Assembly: GCF_012933465.1 (NCBI RefSeq) | Contig: NZ_JABBND010000003.1 | Coordinates: 248,001-312,000, forward strand | Origin: Actinomycetospora sp. TBRC 11914 | GTDB lineage: Bacteria > Actinomycetota > Actinomycetes > Mycobacteriales > Pseudonocardiaceae | Direction: 5' to 3' | Length of the DNA: 64,000 bases | Part shown: positions 26,734 to 36,200 of the stretch, piece after piece | Numbering within the stretch: position 1 is the stretch's first letter | Layout: every line of letters starts with the position of its first letter | Translations under genes and position numbers: made by a program | Notes under the pieces: model-generated | Told to the model about the DNA's origin: nothing | Database searches by the model: none | What the model saw: the letters and a program-made list of their open reading frames with translations, nothing else

Positions 26734-28692
26734 GTGACCGACACGAGCACGCGCCCGGCGGCGCTGCGGCGCTGGCTGCTCGAGGGCCTGGTCGACCGCT
26801 CCAGCCGCCACACCGGCCCCGGTGTCCGGGGACCGGACCCCACCGAGGGCAAGCCGTGGTGGCGCGTCATGTGCCTCACCGGCGTCGACTACTTCTCGAC
26901 GCTGGGCTACCAGCCGGCCGTCGCGGTGGCGGCCGCCGGGCTGGTCTCGCCGATCGCCACGATCGTGCTGGTCGCCCTGACCCTGCTCGGGGCGCTGCCG
27001 ATCTACCGGCGCGTCGCGCGGGAGTCGCCGCGCGGTGAGGGCTCGGTCGCGATGCTCGAGCGGCTGCTGTCGTACTGGTGGTCCAAGCTGCTCGTGCTCG
27101 TGCTGCTCGGGTTCGCCGCCACCGACTTCGTCATCACCATCACGCTCTCCGCGGCCGACGCGTCGGCGCACGTCGTCGAGAACCCCCTCGTCGGCGGCGC
27201 GCTGTCCGGCTGGGAGGTGCCGCTGACGATCGGCCTGATCCTGCTGCTCGGCGCGGTGTTCCTCGCCGGGTTCCACGAGGCCATCGGGATCGCGGTCGTC
27301 ATCGTCGGGGTCTACCTGGTGATGAACCTCGTCGTCGTGGTCGGCGCGCTGGTGAGGATCGCGACCGCGCCGCAGCTCGTCGTCGACTGGGGCGCGGCGC
27401 TGACCCAGAGCCACGGCGGGAACGTCTTCGCGATCATCGGGATCGCCCTGCTCGTGTTCCCCAAGCTCGCGCTCGGGCTCTCCGGCTTCGAGACCGGCGT
27501 GACGGTGATGCCGCTGATCCGGGGCGCCGAGGGCGACACCGAGCGCTCCCCCGAGGGCCGCATCGCCGGGGCCCGCAAGCTCCTCACGACGGCGGCACTG
27601 ATCATGAGCGCCTTCCTGGTCACCTCGAGCTTCGCGTGCACCGTGCTCATCCCGCTGCCGGCGTTCGCCCCGGACGGGCCCGCCAACGGGCGCGCGCTGG
27701 CCTACCTCGCCCACGAGCAGTTCGGCGACGTGATCGGCACCGCCTACGACCTCTCGACGATCGTCATCCTCTGGTTCGCGGGGGCCTCGGCGATGGCCGG
27801 GCTGCTCAACCTCGTCCCGCGCTACCTCCCGCGCTACGGCATGGCGCCGGACTGGGCCCGCGCGGTGCGGCCGATGGTCGTGGTGTTCACGCTGATCGGC
27901 ATCGTCGTGACGGTCATCTTCGACGCGAGCGTCGACGCCCAGTCCGGGGCGTACGCGACCGGCGTCCTGGTGCTCATCACCTCCGCGTCGATCGCGGTGA
28001 CGCTCTCGGCACGCAAGCACGGGCAGCGGGCGGCGTTCGCCGGGTTCGCCGTGGTGAGCGTCGTGTTCGTCTACACGACGGTGACGAACATGGTCGAGCG
28101 GCCCGAGGGCCTCAAGATCGGCCTCATCTTCGTGGTGGCGATCATGGTCGTCTCCTTCGCCTCGCGGGCGGCGCGGTCCTTCGAGCTGCGCATCACCGCC
28201 GTGCACCTCGACGCCGAGGCCGACGCGGTCCTGCGCGAGGCGCACACCGAGGACCCGGAGTCGACGATCCGGCTCATCGCGAACGAGCCCGACCGCCGCG
28301 ACCACGCCGAGTACCACGACAAGGAGCTCGAGGAGCGCTACGACCACCACATCCCGTCCGGTGACGCGCTGATCTTCGTGGAGATCACCGTCGGGGACCC
28401 CTCGGACTTCGAGGAGGAGCTCCACGTCCACGGCGAGCACCGGCACGGCTACCGCATCCTGCGGGCGCGGGCGGCCAGCGTGCCCAACGCGATCGCGGCG
28501 CTGCTGCTCGAGCTGCGCGACCGGACCGGCCGGGTGCCCCACGTCTACTTCGAGTGGACCGAGGGCAACCCCGCGATCAACCTCGTGCGCTACCTGCTTT
28601 TCGGGGTCGGCGAGGTCGCGCCGGTCGCCCGCGAGGTGCTCCGGGAGGCCGAGCCGGACCCGGCCCGGCGGCCGGCGGTGCACGTCGGGTAG
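26734..28692 (+). CDS. APC-superfamily permease
   Basis: A 652-residue transporter with about 12 membrane helices between residues 45 and 480 and a cytosolic C-terminal domain of about 170 residues containing [30 protein letters not shown]. The first part ([23 protein letters not shown]) is typical of a conserved actinomycete group annotated as amino acid transporters. Its soluble tail is reminiscent of K+/H+-type APC carriers, so I leave the substrate open. The start is uncertain; GTG at 26734, 14 bases after the DUF2631 stop, fits coupling but lacks a clear ribosome-binding site. Confidence 0.87.
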   Translation: MTDTSTRPAALRRWLLEGLVDRSSRHTGPGVRGPDPTEGKPWWRVMCLTGVDYFSTLGYQPAVAVAAAGLVSPIATIVLVALTLLGALPIYRRVARESPRGEGSVAMLERLLSYWWSKLLVLVLLGFAATDFVITITLSAADASAHVVENPLVGGALSGWEVPLTIGLILLLGAVFLAGFHEAIGIAVVIVGVYLVMNLVVVVGALVRIATAPQLVVDWGAALTQSHGGNVFAIIGIALLVFPKLALGLSGFETGVTVMPLIRGAEGDTERSPEGRIAGARKLLTTAALIMSAFLVTSSFACTVLIPLPAFAPDGPANGRALAYLAHEQFGDVIGTAYDLSTIVILWFAGASAMAGLLNLVPRYLPRYGMAPDWARAVRPMVVVFTLIGIVVTVIFDASVDAQSGAYATGVLVLITSASIAVTLSARKHGQRAAFAGFAVVSVVFVYTTVTNMVERPEGLKIGLIFVVAIMVVSFASRAARSFELRITAVHLDAEADAVLREAHTEDPESTIRLIANEPDRRDHAEYHDKELEERYDHHIPSGDALIFVEITVGDPSDFEEELHVHGEHRHGYRILRARAASVPNAIAALLLELRDRTGRVPHVYFEWTEGNPAINLVRYLLFGVGEVAPVAREVLREAEPDPARRPAVHVG

Positions 28693-28704
28693 GTGGCCTC
28701 CGGC

Positions 28705-28750
28705 CTCGTGAGCAGAAAGTGTCGGTATAGCGACACTTTGTGCTCACGAG
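28705..28750. repeat. Dispersed hairpin repeat, family I, copy 2
   Basis: Same element as 15625-15670: 20-base arms starting CTCGTGAGCAGAAAGTG, loop GTATAG, the same single G-G mismatch and the same CGCGGAGCGCACCT tail (28751-28764). One stem pair differs by a compensatory C:G to T:A change. It sits between convergent genes and probably terminates both; its tail includes the stop codon of the flavoprotein gene. Confidence 0.9.
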
Positions 28751-28762
28751 CGCGGAGCGCAC

Positions 28763-30154
28763 CTATGCGGGCGAGACCGGCATGTTCCCCTCGACGGCCT
28801 TCGCGGCCTTCCGGGCCGCGACCAGGACGGCGTCCCAGACCGGCGAGAACGGCGGCGCGTAGGACAGGTCCATGAACGTCATCTCCTCGACGTCCATGTG
28901 GTGCCAGATCGCCGTGGCGAACACGTCGATCCGCTTCGCCGACTCGGCCCGCCCGACGATCTGCGCGCCGAGCAGCTTCCCGGTCCGCTTCTCGGCGAGC
29001 ACCTTCACCGTCATCGTCTCCGCGCCCGGGAAGTAGCCCGCGACGTTGGTCGACTCGATCGTCGTCGTCACGTAGCCGTAGCCCGCCGCCCTCGCCTCGG
29101 CCTCCCCGAGCCCCGTCCGGCCGATCTCCAGCGAGCACACCTTCGAGATCGCGGTGCCCAGGACGCCGGGGAACGCCCCGTAGCCGCCGGCGAGGTTCGT
29201 GCCGATGATCCGACCGTGCTTGTTGGCGTGGGTGCCGAGCGCGATCGCCACGCCCTTCTTCGACAGTCGGTGGTGGACCTCGACGCAGTCGCCGCCGGCC
29301 CAGACGTTGTCGTGGCCCACGCAGCGCATCTGGACGTCGGTGACGAGCCCGCCGGACTCCCCCACCGTCAGCCCGGCCTCCCGCGCGAGGTCCACGTTGG
29401 GCCGCACCCCAAGCCCGAGCACGACGATGTCCGCGGGGATCGTCTCCCGGTCGGTCCGCACCGCGGTGACCCGGCCGTCGTCACCGACGTCGAAGCCCTC
29501 CACGGTGACCCCGTTGAGCACCGTCATCCCCATGCCCTGCATGGCCTCGCGCACGATCGCCCCCATGTCGGGGTCGATCTGGGTGAAGGGCTCGGGCGCG
29601 TGGTCGAGGATCGTCACCTCGAGGTCGCGCAGCACCATCGCCTCGGCCATCTCGACGCCGATGTAGCCGGCGCCGACGACGACGGCCCGCCGACGGCCAC
29701 CGTCGCCGAGATCGGAGATGATCGCCTCGCCGTCCTCCAGCGACTGCACCCCGAAGATGCCCTCGGCGTCGATGCCGTCGAGCGGCGGGCGCAGGGGCCG
29801 CGCGCCGGTGGCGATCACGAGGTCGTCGTAGGAGATCTCGCCGTCGTCACCGTCGCCGTCGACCGCGCGGAACGACACCACCTGCTTCTCGAGGTCGATC
29901 GCCGTGGCCTCGGTGCGCATCCGCACGTCGATGCCGGCCTCGCGGTGCTCCTCGGGCCCGCGGGCGACCAGCGAGTCGCCGTCGGAGACCGTGCCCCCGA
30001 CCCAGTACGGGATGCCGCACGCCGAGTACGACGTGTAGTGCCCGCTCTCCAGCACGGTCACCTCGACCTCGCCGGACCCGGCGTGGCGCAGCGCCGTGCT
30101 GGCCGCGCTCATGCCGGTGGCGTCCCCGCCGATCACGACGATGCGACGGGTCAT
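28763..30154 (-). CDS. FAD-dependent pyridine nucleotide-disulfide oxidoreductase (CoA-disulfide reductase-like)
   Basis: A 463-residue flavoprotein of the single-cysteine group (CoA-disulfide reductase, NADH oxidase/peroxidase). FAD motif VVIGGDATGMSAAS (6-19), redox Cys46 in SYSACGIPYWVGG, NAD motif VVVGAGYIGVEMAEA near 155, second FAD motif VWAGGDCVEVH near 285 and a dimerisation domain with GTAISKVCSLEIGRTGL. The ATG at 30154 has GGAGG upstream. The Cys46 position fits CoA or polysulfide reduction rather than peroxide, but this is inferred. Divergent from the LigD-polymerase gene by 27 bases. Confidence 0.9.
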   Translation of the reverse strand: MTRRIVVIGGDATGMSAASTALRHAGSGEVEVTVLESGHYTSYSACGIPYWVGGTVSDGDSLVARGPEEHREAGIDVRMRTEATAIDLEKQVVSFRAVDGDGDDGEISYDDLVIATGARPLRPPLDGIDAEGIFGVQSLEDGEAIISDLGDGGRRRAVVVGAGYIGVEMAEAMVLRDLEVTILDHAPEPFTQIDPDMGAIVREAMQGMGMTVLNGVTVEGFDVGDDGRVTAVRTDRETIPADIVVLGLGVRPNVDLAREAGLTVGESGGLVTDVQMRCVGHDNVWAGGDCVEVHHRLSKKGVAIALGTHANKHGRIIGTNLAGGYGAFPGVLGTAISKVCSLEIGRTGLGEAEARAAGYGYVTTTIESTNVAGYFPGAETMTVKVLAEKRTGKLLGAQIVGRAESAKRIDVFATAIWHHMDVEEMTFMDLSYAPPFSPVWDAVLVAARKAAKAVEGNMPVSPA

Positions 30155-30169
30155 CTGCCGAACCTCCGA

Positions 30170-30175
30170 TACCGT
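30170..30175 (+). promoter_or_regulatory. -10 hexamer TACCGT of the LigD-polymerase gene
   Basis: TANNNT hexamer 6 bases before the GTG at 30182, in the 27-base divergent gap. The opposite gene has a GGAGG ribosome-binding site in the same gap, so the two promoters overlap. Confidence 0.4.
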
Positions 30176-30181
30176 GCCCAC

Positions 30182-31126
30182 GTGGCGGAAGCAGCCGAGC
30201 TCGAGGTCGAGGGCCGCACGGTGCGCCTGACGAACCCGGACAGGGTGTACTTCTCCGCGCGCGGCGAAACGAAACTCGATCTCGCCCACTACTACCTCGC
30301 GGTCGGCCCCGGCATCGTCAACGCCCTGCGCGACCGGCCCTGCATGCTCCACCGCTTCCCCACCGGGGTCGACGGCGAGAAGGTCCACCAGAAGCGGCTC
30401 CCGAAGGGCGCGCCGGACTGGGTCCCGACGGTGCGGGTCCGCTTCCCCCGCTACAACCGCACCGCCGACGAGCTCTGCGTGTCCTCGGTCGCGGACGTCG
30501 TGTGGGCGGTGCAGATGTCGACCGTCGAGTTCCACCCGTGGAACTCCCGCGCCGCCGACGTCGAGTCCCCCGACGAGTGGCGCATCGACCTCGACCCGAT
30601 GCCCGACGTCGGGTTCGGCACCGTCCGCGAGGTCGCCGCGGTGGTGCACGAGGTCCTCGACGAGCTCGGCGCCGTCGGCTTCCCCAAGACCTCCGGCGGC
30701 AAGGGCCTGCACATCTACGTGCGGATCGCGCCCGAGCACTCCTTCGGGGAGGTCCGGCGGGCGGCGTGGGCGTTCGCGCGCGAGGTCGAGCGCCGCGCAC
30801 CGAAGCTGGTGACGACGGCGTGGTGGCGCAAGGACCGCGAGCCCGGCACGGTCTTCGTCGACTACAACCAGAACACCCGCGACCACACGATCGCCTCGGC
30901 GTACTCGGTGCGCGGGACGCCGCTCGGGATCGTGTCGGCGCCGGTGCGCTGGGACGAGGTCGGAGACGTCGAGCCGGGGGACTTCACGATCGCGACGATG
31001 CCCGCGCGGTTCGCCGAGACCGGGGACCTGCACGCCGGGATCGACGAGGCGGTGTTCGACATCGCGCCGCTGCTCGAGTGGGCCGACCGCGACGACGCCG
31101 AGGAGCCCGAGGCGCCGGAGGTCTGA
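30182..31126 (+). CDS. Stand-alone LigD-type polymerase/primase domain protein
   Basis: A 314-residue archaeo-eukaryotic primase-fold polymerase of bacterial non-homologous end joining. Catalytic acids Asp136 and Asp138 (RIDLDPM), the SGGKGLHIYVRI motif (171-182) and Asp227 (TVFVDYNQN) are all present, and the N-terminal VRLTNPDRVYFS matches the family. Ligase and nuclease modules are absent and no ku gene is nearby, so it resembles the separate PolD/LigD-Pol paralogues of mycobacteria. It may add ribonucleotides in gap repair; that role is inferred. Confidence 0.92.
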   Translation: MAEAAELEVEGRTVRLTNPDRVYFSARGETKLDLAHYYLAVGPGIVNALRDRPCMLHRFPTGVDGEKVHQKRLPKGAPDWVPTVRVRFPRYNRTADELCVSSVADVVWAVQMSTVEFHPWNSRAADVESPDEWRIDLDPMPDVGFGTVREVAAVVHEVLDELGAVGFPKTSGGKGLHIYVRIAPEHSFGEVRRAAWAFAREVERRAPKLVTTAWWRKDREPGTVFVDYNQNTRDHTIASAYSVRGTPLGIVSAPVRWDEVGDVEPGDFTIATMPARFAETGDLHAGIDEAVFDIAPLLEWADRDDAEEPEAPEV

Positions 31127-31159
31127 GCCGCCCAGGGTCGGCCGCTAGAACGCCATCCT

Positions 31160-32431
31160 CTAGAACCCGAGCCCGTTCCAGGGCACGGACGGCGCCGCGA
31201 GCAGCCGGGCCAGCCGGCCCGCCGCCCCGGCCGACGCCTCCTCGAGCAGGCCGGCCCGCGCCAGCACCCGCGGGTCGACCCCGCCGAGGACCACCGAGCC
31301 GAGCGCGCTCACCGGCAGCACGACGTCGGCCTCGTCGCGGGTGGGTCCGACGGCGGGGGCGAGCCGGTCGTGGGTGTCGAGACGCCACCGCCCGGGGGTG
31401 TGCCCGGCGTCGTCGGCGACCTCCAGCACGATCGCGTCCTCGAGCGGGTAGCGCCGCGCGGCGAGCAGGGCGGGCGCGTCGAGCACCCGCAGCCAGAGCA
31501 TCGCCCGCTCCCCCTCGACGGTGACCGCGCGGTGGTCGTCGAGGAGCCACGGCACCGGCTCGTCGACCGAGGCGTGCTCCCACGTGACGGTGCCGACGAG
31601 GTCGTGCGAGCACAGGTGGCGCCACAGCTCCTGGTACGCCCGGGGTGTCGTGGCCTGCAGGTCGATGATCCCGAGCGTGGCGGCCCCCGTCGCGTACCAG
31701 CCCTCCTCCAGGCGGTGCACGACGTAGCCGGCGGGCGTGCCGTCGTCGTCGCGCCAGACGGCGACCTGCCGCCGGCGGTCGGGCTCGAGGCCGTTGTGGG
31801 CGACGGCGCCGGTGAGGACGGCGTCCCACTGCGCCGGGGTGCGGGCCAGGGCCCCGGGGTGACGACGGCGGGCGCGGGCGTGCACCGGCCCGGCGAGGGC
31901 CAGCGCGGCGTCGGGCCGGTCGACGAGCTCGACGGTGCCGCGTGGCACCGGGTCGCGGAAGCGGGCCCGCGTCATGTCGACCCGGATGGTGCGGGACAGC
32001 GTGGCGAGGCCGAACCCGAAGCGCTCGTAGAGCGAGCCCTGGGTCGAGGTGAGCACCGCGGCCGGGGTGCCCGCGCGGACCGCGGCGGCCAGGTCCTCGG
32101 CGAGCAGGCGCCGGGCGAGGCCGCGGCGGCGGTGGGTGGAACGGACGCCGATCCCGGTGACCGCGTCGGCGGTGACGGCGCCGCCCGGCACCGTCAGCTC
32201 GGCGTCCCAGGAGCGGAGGGTGGCGACCGGCGACGGGTCGGGGTCGGCATAGGCGCCGCGGAGCCGCTGCCCCTCGAGCCCGGCCCCGACCCGCGCCAGC
32301 AGGTCGGTGTCCAGTCGCGGCCCGAGGAAGGCCGCCAGCATCGCCCGCGTCCAGGCGACGGTGCCGGCGTCGGCCGAGCCCTCGGTGACCCGCGGGGTCA
32401 TCGACCGGACGACCGCTCCGGCGTCGGGCAC
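31160..32431 (-). CDS. Eis-like GNAT acetyltransferase with SCP2-like C-terminal domain
   Basis: A 423-residue protein with tandem GNAT folds and a sterol-carrier-like C-terminus, as in Eis (enhanced intracellular survival). The acetyl-CoA loop VRSTHRRRGLARRLL is near 96-110, followed by TSTQGSLYERFGFGLAT, the second GNAT unit, and ARLLAAPSVPWNGLGF, whose C-terminal Phe is the usual catalytic carboxylate in Eis. Eis acetylates amines on aminoglycosides and peptides; the substrate here is unknown. I choose the GTG at 32431, two bases after the rlmN stop; an ATG at 32401 would give 413 residues. Confidence 0.88.
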   Translation of the reverse strand: MPDAGAVVRSMTPRVTEGSADAGTVAWTRAMLAAFLGPRLDTDLLARVGAGLEGQRLRGAYADPDPSPVATLRSWDAELTVPGGAVTADAVTGIGVRSTHRRRGLARRLLAEDLAAAVRAGTPAAVLTSTQGSLYERFGFGLATLSRTIRVDMTRARFRDPVPRGTVELVDRPDAALALAGPVHARARRRHPGALARTPAQWDAVLTGAVAHNGLEPDRRRQVAVWRDDDGTPAGYVVHRLEEGWYATGAATLGIIDLQATTPRAYQELWRHLCSHDLVGTVTWEHASVDEPVPWLLDDHRAVTVEGERAMLWLRVLDAPALLAARRYPLEDAIVLEVADDAGHTPGRWRLDTHDRLAPAVGPTRDEADVVLPVSALGSVVLGGVDPRVLARAGLLEEASAGAAGRLARLLAAPSVPWNGLGF

Positions 32432-32433
32432 CC

Positions 32434-33627
32434 TCAGCCCGCCGTCGCGGGGTCGTCGACCCGGCTCCGCTCCGCTCCGCGGGCGGCCAACTGTCCGCAG
32501 GCCGCCGCGATCTCGCGACCGCGGGTGTCGCGCACCGTGCACGCGACCCCGCCCTGGCGCACCCGCCGCACGAACTCCGCCTGGACCGGCGCCGGGCTCG
32601 CGTCCCACTTGCTGCCCGGCGTCGGGTTGAGCGGGATGAGGTTGACGTGCACGAGCCGGCCCAGGTGCTTCTGGGCGAGCTTCGCGAGCAGGTCGGCGCG
32701 CCACGGCTGGTCGTTGATGTCCCGGATGAGGGCGTACTCGATCGACACCCGCCGTCCGGTGACGTCGGCGTAGTGGCGGGCGGCCTCGAACACCTCGCGG
32801 ACCGGCCAGCGGGTGTTGACCGGGACCAGGGTGTCGCGCAGCTCGTCGTCGGGGGTGTGCAGCGAGACCGCGAGCGTGACCTGGAGGCCCTCGTCGGCGA
32901 GCCGGTGGATCGCCGGGACGAGGCCGACCGTGGAGACGGTGACGCTGCGCTGCGAGATGCCGAGGCCCTCGGGCGCCGGGTCGCAGATGCGGTGCACCGC
33001 GTCGACCACCCGCCGGTAGTTGGCGAGCGGCTCGCCCATCCCCATGAAGACGATGTTCGACAGCCGGGCGGGGACGCCCTTGCCGAGCGCCCCGTCGCGG
33101 GCCGCCGCGGCGGCCGACCGGACCTGCTCGACGATCTCCGCCGTCGACATGTTGCGCTGCAGCCCGCCCTGCCCCGTCGCGCAGAACGGGCAGGCCATCC
33201 CGCAGCCGGCCTGGCTGGAGATGCAGACCGTGGCGCGGTCGGAGTAGCCCATGAGGACGCTCTCGACCAGGGCGCCGTCGCCGGCGCGCCACAGCGTCTT
33301 GCGGGTCGCGCCGCCGTCGCAGTCGACCACCGACGCCGGCTCGAAGAGCGGTGGGAAGAGCCCGGCCAGCGTCTCGCGCGCGGCGGCCGGCAGATCGGTC
33401 ATCGCCGCCGGGTCGCCCTCGTAGCGGCCGAAGTACTGCCGGGCGACCTGGTCGGCCCGGAAGCCCGGCAGGCCGAGCTCGGTGACGGCGGCCCGGCGCT
33501 CGTCGGGCGCGAGGTCGGCGAAGTGCCGGGGCGGCCGGGTGCGCCGCGTGCCGGTGCCCGAGAGGGACAGGACCGGCAGCGGGGTCGCGTCCTGGGGTAC
33601 GGCGTCGTCGTCGGGGAGTGCGCTCAT
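32434..33627 (-). CDS. rlmN: Dual-specificity 23S rRNA/tRNA adenine-C2 methyltransferase
   Basis: A radical-SAM enzyme that methylates C2 of A2503 in 23S rRNA and A37 in some tRNAs. The 397-residue protein has the cluster motif CGMACPFC (Cys142, Cys146, Cys149), [20 protein letters not shown], the SLHTPDD block and a C-terminal Cys in [11 protein letters not shown] that serves as the methyl-carrying residue. ATG at 33627 overlaps the upstream membrane-protein gene by ATGA, and a downstream Eis-like gene follows 2 bases after its stop. Confidence 0.96.
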   Translation of the reverse strand: MSALPDDDAVPQDATPLPVLSLSGTGTRRTRPPRHFADLAPDERRAAVTELGLPGFRADQVARQYFGRYEGDPAAMTDLPAAARETLAGLFPPLFEPASVVDCDGGATRKTLWRAGDGALVESVLMGYSDRATVCISSQAGCGMACPFCATGQGGLQRNMSTAEIVEQVRSAAAAARDGALGKGVPARLSNIVFMGMGEPLANYRRVVDAVHRICDPAPEGLGISQRSVTVSTVGLVPAIHRLADEGLQVTLAVSLHTPDDELRDTLVPVNTRWPVREVFEAARHYADVTGRRVSIEYALIRDINDQPWRADLLAKLAQKHLGRLVHVNLIPLNPTPGSKWDASPAPVQAEFVRRVRQGGVACTVRDTRGREIAAACGQLAARGAERSRVDDPATAG

Positions 33628-34316
33628 CTCATCCGGTCCCGCAGGGTCTCGACCAGGCCGATGCGGTCCGCGGCCGAGACCAGCACCAGCACGCCGCAGA
33701 GCAGGCCCAGCAGGCCCTGCGACACGAAGCTCGACGTCTCCTGGGTGGACAGCAGCGCCGCGAGCACACCGAGGACGATCAGCGCGATGCCGAGCCACTG
33801 CGTCGGCCGCTGCCCGGTCGAGCGGGCGAGCCCGAGGAAGGCGACCCCGGTGATCACGGCCGCGATCCCGGGGGCGAACGCCGACTCCGAGATCAGCCCG
33901 AGCAGCACCGAGACCACGACGATGCCGCCGACCGCGAAGGCGCCGTAGCGCAACAGGTCCCCGGAGCTCCGGGCGTCGAGCGTCCGCGAGCCCCGGCGCC
34001 GGTTCTCGACGAGGACGAACACCACCAGCGCGATGCCGGCCGCCAGCAGGAGCGTGCCCGCCCCGTCCGAGCCCAGCCCCAGGCTCCCCACCGTCAGCCA
34101 GGCGACGCCGACCAGGCACTCCACGATCACCGGGTCGAGCCGGATCGCCGAGCGGGGCGGGCGGCCGCCCTGGCCCGGGCCGCGGGAGCTGGGCCGGTTG
34201 CCGCCGCGGGGCGGGCCGGACGGTCCACCCGGGCCGTTCGGTCGCTGGAAGCCGGCCGGGCCCTGTCCACCGCGATAGGGGTCACCCGGGTACGGGCCGG
34301 GGTGCGGGTACGACAC
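33624..34316 (-). CDS. Conserved membrane protein with Pro/Gly-rich N-terminus
   Basis: A 230-residue protein of unknown function. Residues 1-58 are rich in Pro, Gly and Arg and likely disordered in the cytosol. Residues 60-230 contain about six hydrophobic helices ([48 protein letters not shown] and others). It begins with GTG at 34316 and overlaps rlmN by ATGA, so the two are co-translated. I find no catalytic motif. Confidence 0.8.
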   Translation of the reverse strand: MSYPHPGPYPGDPYRGGQGPAGFQRPNGPGGPSGPPRGGNRPSSRGPGQGGRPPRSAIRLDPVIVECLVGVAWLTVGSLGLGSDGAGTLLLAAGIALVVFVLVENRRRGSRTLDARSSGDLLRYGAFAVGGIVVVSVLLGLISESAFAPGIAAVITGVAFLGLARSTGQRPTQWLGIALIVLGVLAALLSTQETSSFVSQGLLGLLCGVLVLVSAADRIGLVETLRDRMR

Positions 34317-34421
34317 GCCTCCACGGTAGTCGCGTCGCGGAGCGGCGTCGGCGGGCAGGGGGACGCTCCGGCGCTCGTCGGGCCCGCCCGAGAGCGGTGT
34401 GCCCCTCGCGGGCCGGGTGGG

Positions 34422-35144
34422 TCAGCCCCGCTCGGAGCGCACCAGCCCGCTCGGACGGCGACGCACGTGGATCCGGTACGCGACCGGCAGCGCGAGCCCG
34501 GGCGTGCCGGCCGCGGCGCGATCGGCCACGGAGGGGGTGAACTCGATGTGCAGCACCGCCGAGAGGGTCCCGCGGTCCGGGAAGCGCCACAGGGTGTCGA
34601 CCCGCCGCGTCGAGAACCCGTGTTCGGTGAAGAACCGTTCGGCGGCCCGCGGGTCGTAGCCCGGCGCCGAGGCCCGCATCCAGGCGCCGTAGGAGTGGCG
34701 GGTGGCGTCGAGATCGACGACCACCAGCGCGCCGCCGGGCCGCAGCACCCGCTCGGCCTCGGCCAGCCCCGGCTCGCACCCCGGGCCGAAGAAGTAGGCG
34801 GTGCGGGCGTGGACGACGTCGGCCGAGTCGTCGGGCAGCGGCAGCGCCGCGGCGCTCCCGCCGAGCACGGACACCGACGCGAGCCCCCGGCACCGGGCCC
34901 GCGCCCGGGTCACCAGCGGCGGGTGCGGCTCGACCCCGACGACGTGGCGCGCCCGGGCGGCGAACCGGGGCAGGTGGTAACCGTCGCCGCACCCGACGTC
35001 GACGACGTCGACCCCGTCGAGGTCCACGGACTCCTCGAGCGCCTCCCAGAGGGCGCCGGTGGCGTCCTGGGCGGCGTTCTCGGCCTCGTAGACGTCGGGC
35101 CAGCGCCAGATGTTGGGGCTCTCGGCCACCCCGGGGAACGACAC
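34422..35144 (-). CDS. Class I SAM-dependent methyltransferase
   Basis: A 240-residue methyltransferase with motif I VDVVDVGCGDGYHLPRFA (about 44-61), an acidic loop VVGVEPHPPLV, motif II-like DSADVVHARTAYFFG and motif III RVLRPGGALVVVDLD. The C-terminal part (HVRRRPSGLVRSERG) is variable. It follows cdsA with 8 bases between and starts at GTG 35144. The substrate is not evident; a lipid is conceivable because of the cdsA neighbour. Confidence 0.88.
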   Translation of the reverse strand: MSFPGVAESPNIWRWPDVYEAENAAQDATGALWEALEESVDLDGVDVVDVGCGDGYHLPRFAARARHVVGVEPHPPLVTRARARCRGLASVSVLGGSAAALPLPDDSADVVHARTAYFFGPGCEPGLAEAERVLRPGGALVVVDLDATRHSYGAWMRASAPGYDPRAAERFFTEHGFSTRRVDTLWRFPDRGTLSAVLHIEFTPSVADRAAAGTPGLALPVAYRIHVRRRPSGLVRSERG

Positions 35145-35152
35145 CGGCGTCG

Positions 35153-36151
35153 TCAGGCGACGGTGGGGACGAGCAGGAAGAGCAGCAGCCAGGCCACCGG
35201 CGCGGAGGTGACGAGGGAGTCCAGCCGCTCCATGAGACCGCCGTGCCCCGGGATCGTGTGGCCCATGTCCTTGATCCCGAGGTCACGCTTGACCAGCGAC
35301 TCGACGAGGTCGCCGATCACGGCCGTGCACACGAGCACCGGCCCGACGACGAGCCCGTACCACCACGGCGCGTGCAGCAGCCACATCAACGACAGCGCGG
35401 CGCCCGCGGCGCCGAGCACCATCGACCCGGCCAGCCCCTCCCAGGACTTCTTCGGGCTGACCTTGGGGGCCATCGGGTGCTTGCCGAACAGCACCCCGGC
35501 CGCGTAGCCGCCGGTGTCGGAGCAGACCACGACGATGAGGAAGGTCAGGACGCGGGCCGTCCCGTCGGCCGGGACCACCAGCATCGCGCCGAAGGCCATG
35601 CACAGCGGGATCCAGCAGAGCACGAGCATCGAGGCGCCGACGTCGCGCACGAAGCCGGCCGCGCCCAGGCGCATCCGCCACACGAAGCACCCCAGCACCG
35701 TGACCATCAGCGAGCCGAGGATGCCCTCGGTGCCGAAGGGCCACGAGAGCCAGATCATCGCCTGGCCGCCGATGAGCACCGGGACCCGCGAGAGCCGGAT
35801 CCCGGCCGCCCGGTTCAGCGCGCCGAAGACCTCCCACGTCCCGATGACGGCCGAGACGGCGACGATCGCGATCCAGGCCTGCCGGACGGTGAGCAGCGCG
35901 ACGATGATCACCGCGCCCATCAGCAGGGCGACCCCGATGGCGAGCGGGAGGTTGCGGCCGGCGCGGGAGCCGGAGCCCTTGTCGCCCGAGGTCGCGGGCT
36001 CCGACCCGGTGGAGCCGGAGTCGTCGGGCACGGGGCCGGCAGACCCGGGGTCGCCCGTCCCGGAGCCCGTCGCCCCGGAACCCGTCGGCCCCGAGCCGTT
36101 CGACGACGGGGCCGCGTCCGACGGGACGGGCCCCGCCACGTCCTCCGCCAC
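35153..36151 (-). CDS. cdsA: Phosphatidate cytidylyltransferase (CDP-diglyceride synthase)
   Basis: Makes CDP-diacylglycerol from phosphatidic acid and CTP at the membrane, the branch point of phospholipid synthesis. The 332-residue protein has a Gly/Ser/Pro-rich cytosolic N-terminus (about 1-70), about eight membrane helices and the CdsA signature near the C-terminus: SDTGGYAAGVLFGKHPMAP, SPKKSWEGLAGS, GDLVESLVKRDLGIKD and IPGHGGLMERLDSL. GTG at 36151 has GGAGG 7 bases upstream. It lies after frr in the conserved pyrH-frr-cdsA order. Confidence 0.95.
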   Translation of the reverse strand: MAEDVAGPVPSDAAPSSNGSGPTGSGATGSGTGDPGSAGPVPDDSGSTGSEPATSGDKGSGSRAGRNLPLAIGVALLMGAVIIVALLTVRQAWIAIVAVSAVIGTWEVFGALNRAAGIRLSRVPVLIGGQAMIWLSWPFGTEGILGSLMVTVLGCFVWRMRLGAAGFVRDVGASMLVLCWIPLCMAFGAMLVVPADGTARVLTFLIVVVCSDTGGYAAGVLFGKHPMAPKVSPKKSWEGLAGSMVLGAAGAALSLMWLLHAPWWYGLVVGPVLVCTAVIGDLVESLVKRDLGIKDMGHTIPGHGGLMERLDSLVTSAPVAWLLLFLLVPTVA

Positions 36152-36172
36152 CGCGGACCTCCCCGATCGAGG

Positions 36173-36192
36173 ACCCGGCGCCGGCGCCGGGT
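36173..36192 (-). terminator. Palindrome after frr
   Basis: ACCCGGCGCC followed directly by its reverse complement, starting 9 bases after the frr stop. It can fold into a 7-bp stem with a 6-base loop and may attenuate transcription into cdsA. Confidence 0.45.
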
Positions 36193-36200
36193 GGAGCCGC

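Noticed and set aside
25477..28692. 1071-residue frame suggesting a fusion onto the APC permease
   Set aside because: The first 420 codons run antisense to dxr and across the DUF2631 gene and look non-coding. The permease begins near 26734.
34383..34430. Fragment GGTGTGCCCCTCGCGGGCC resembling a family II repeat end
   Set aside because: Similarity is limited to about 16 bases and no partner arm is present, so I did not count it as a copy.
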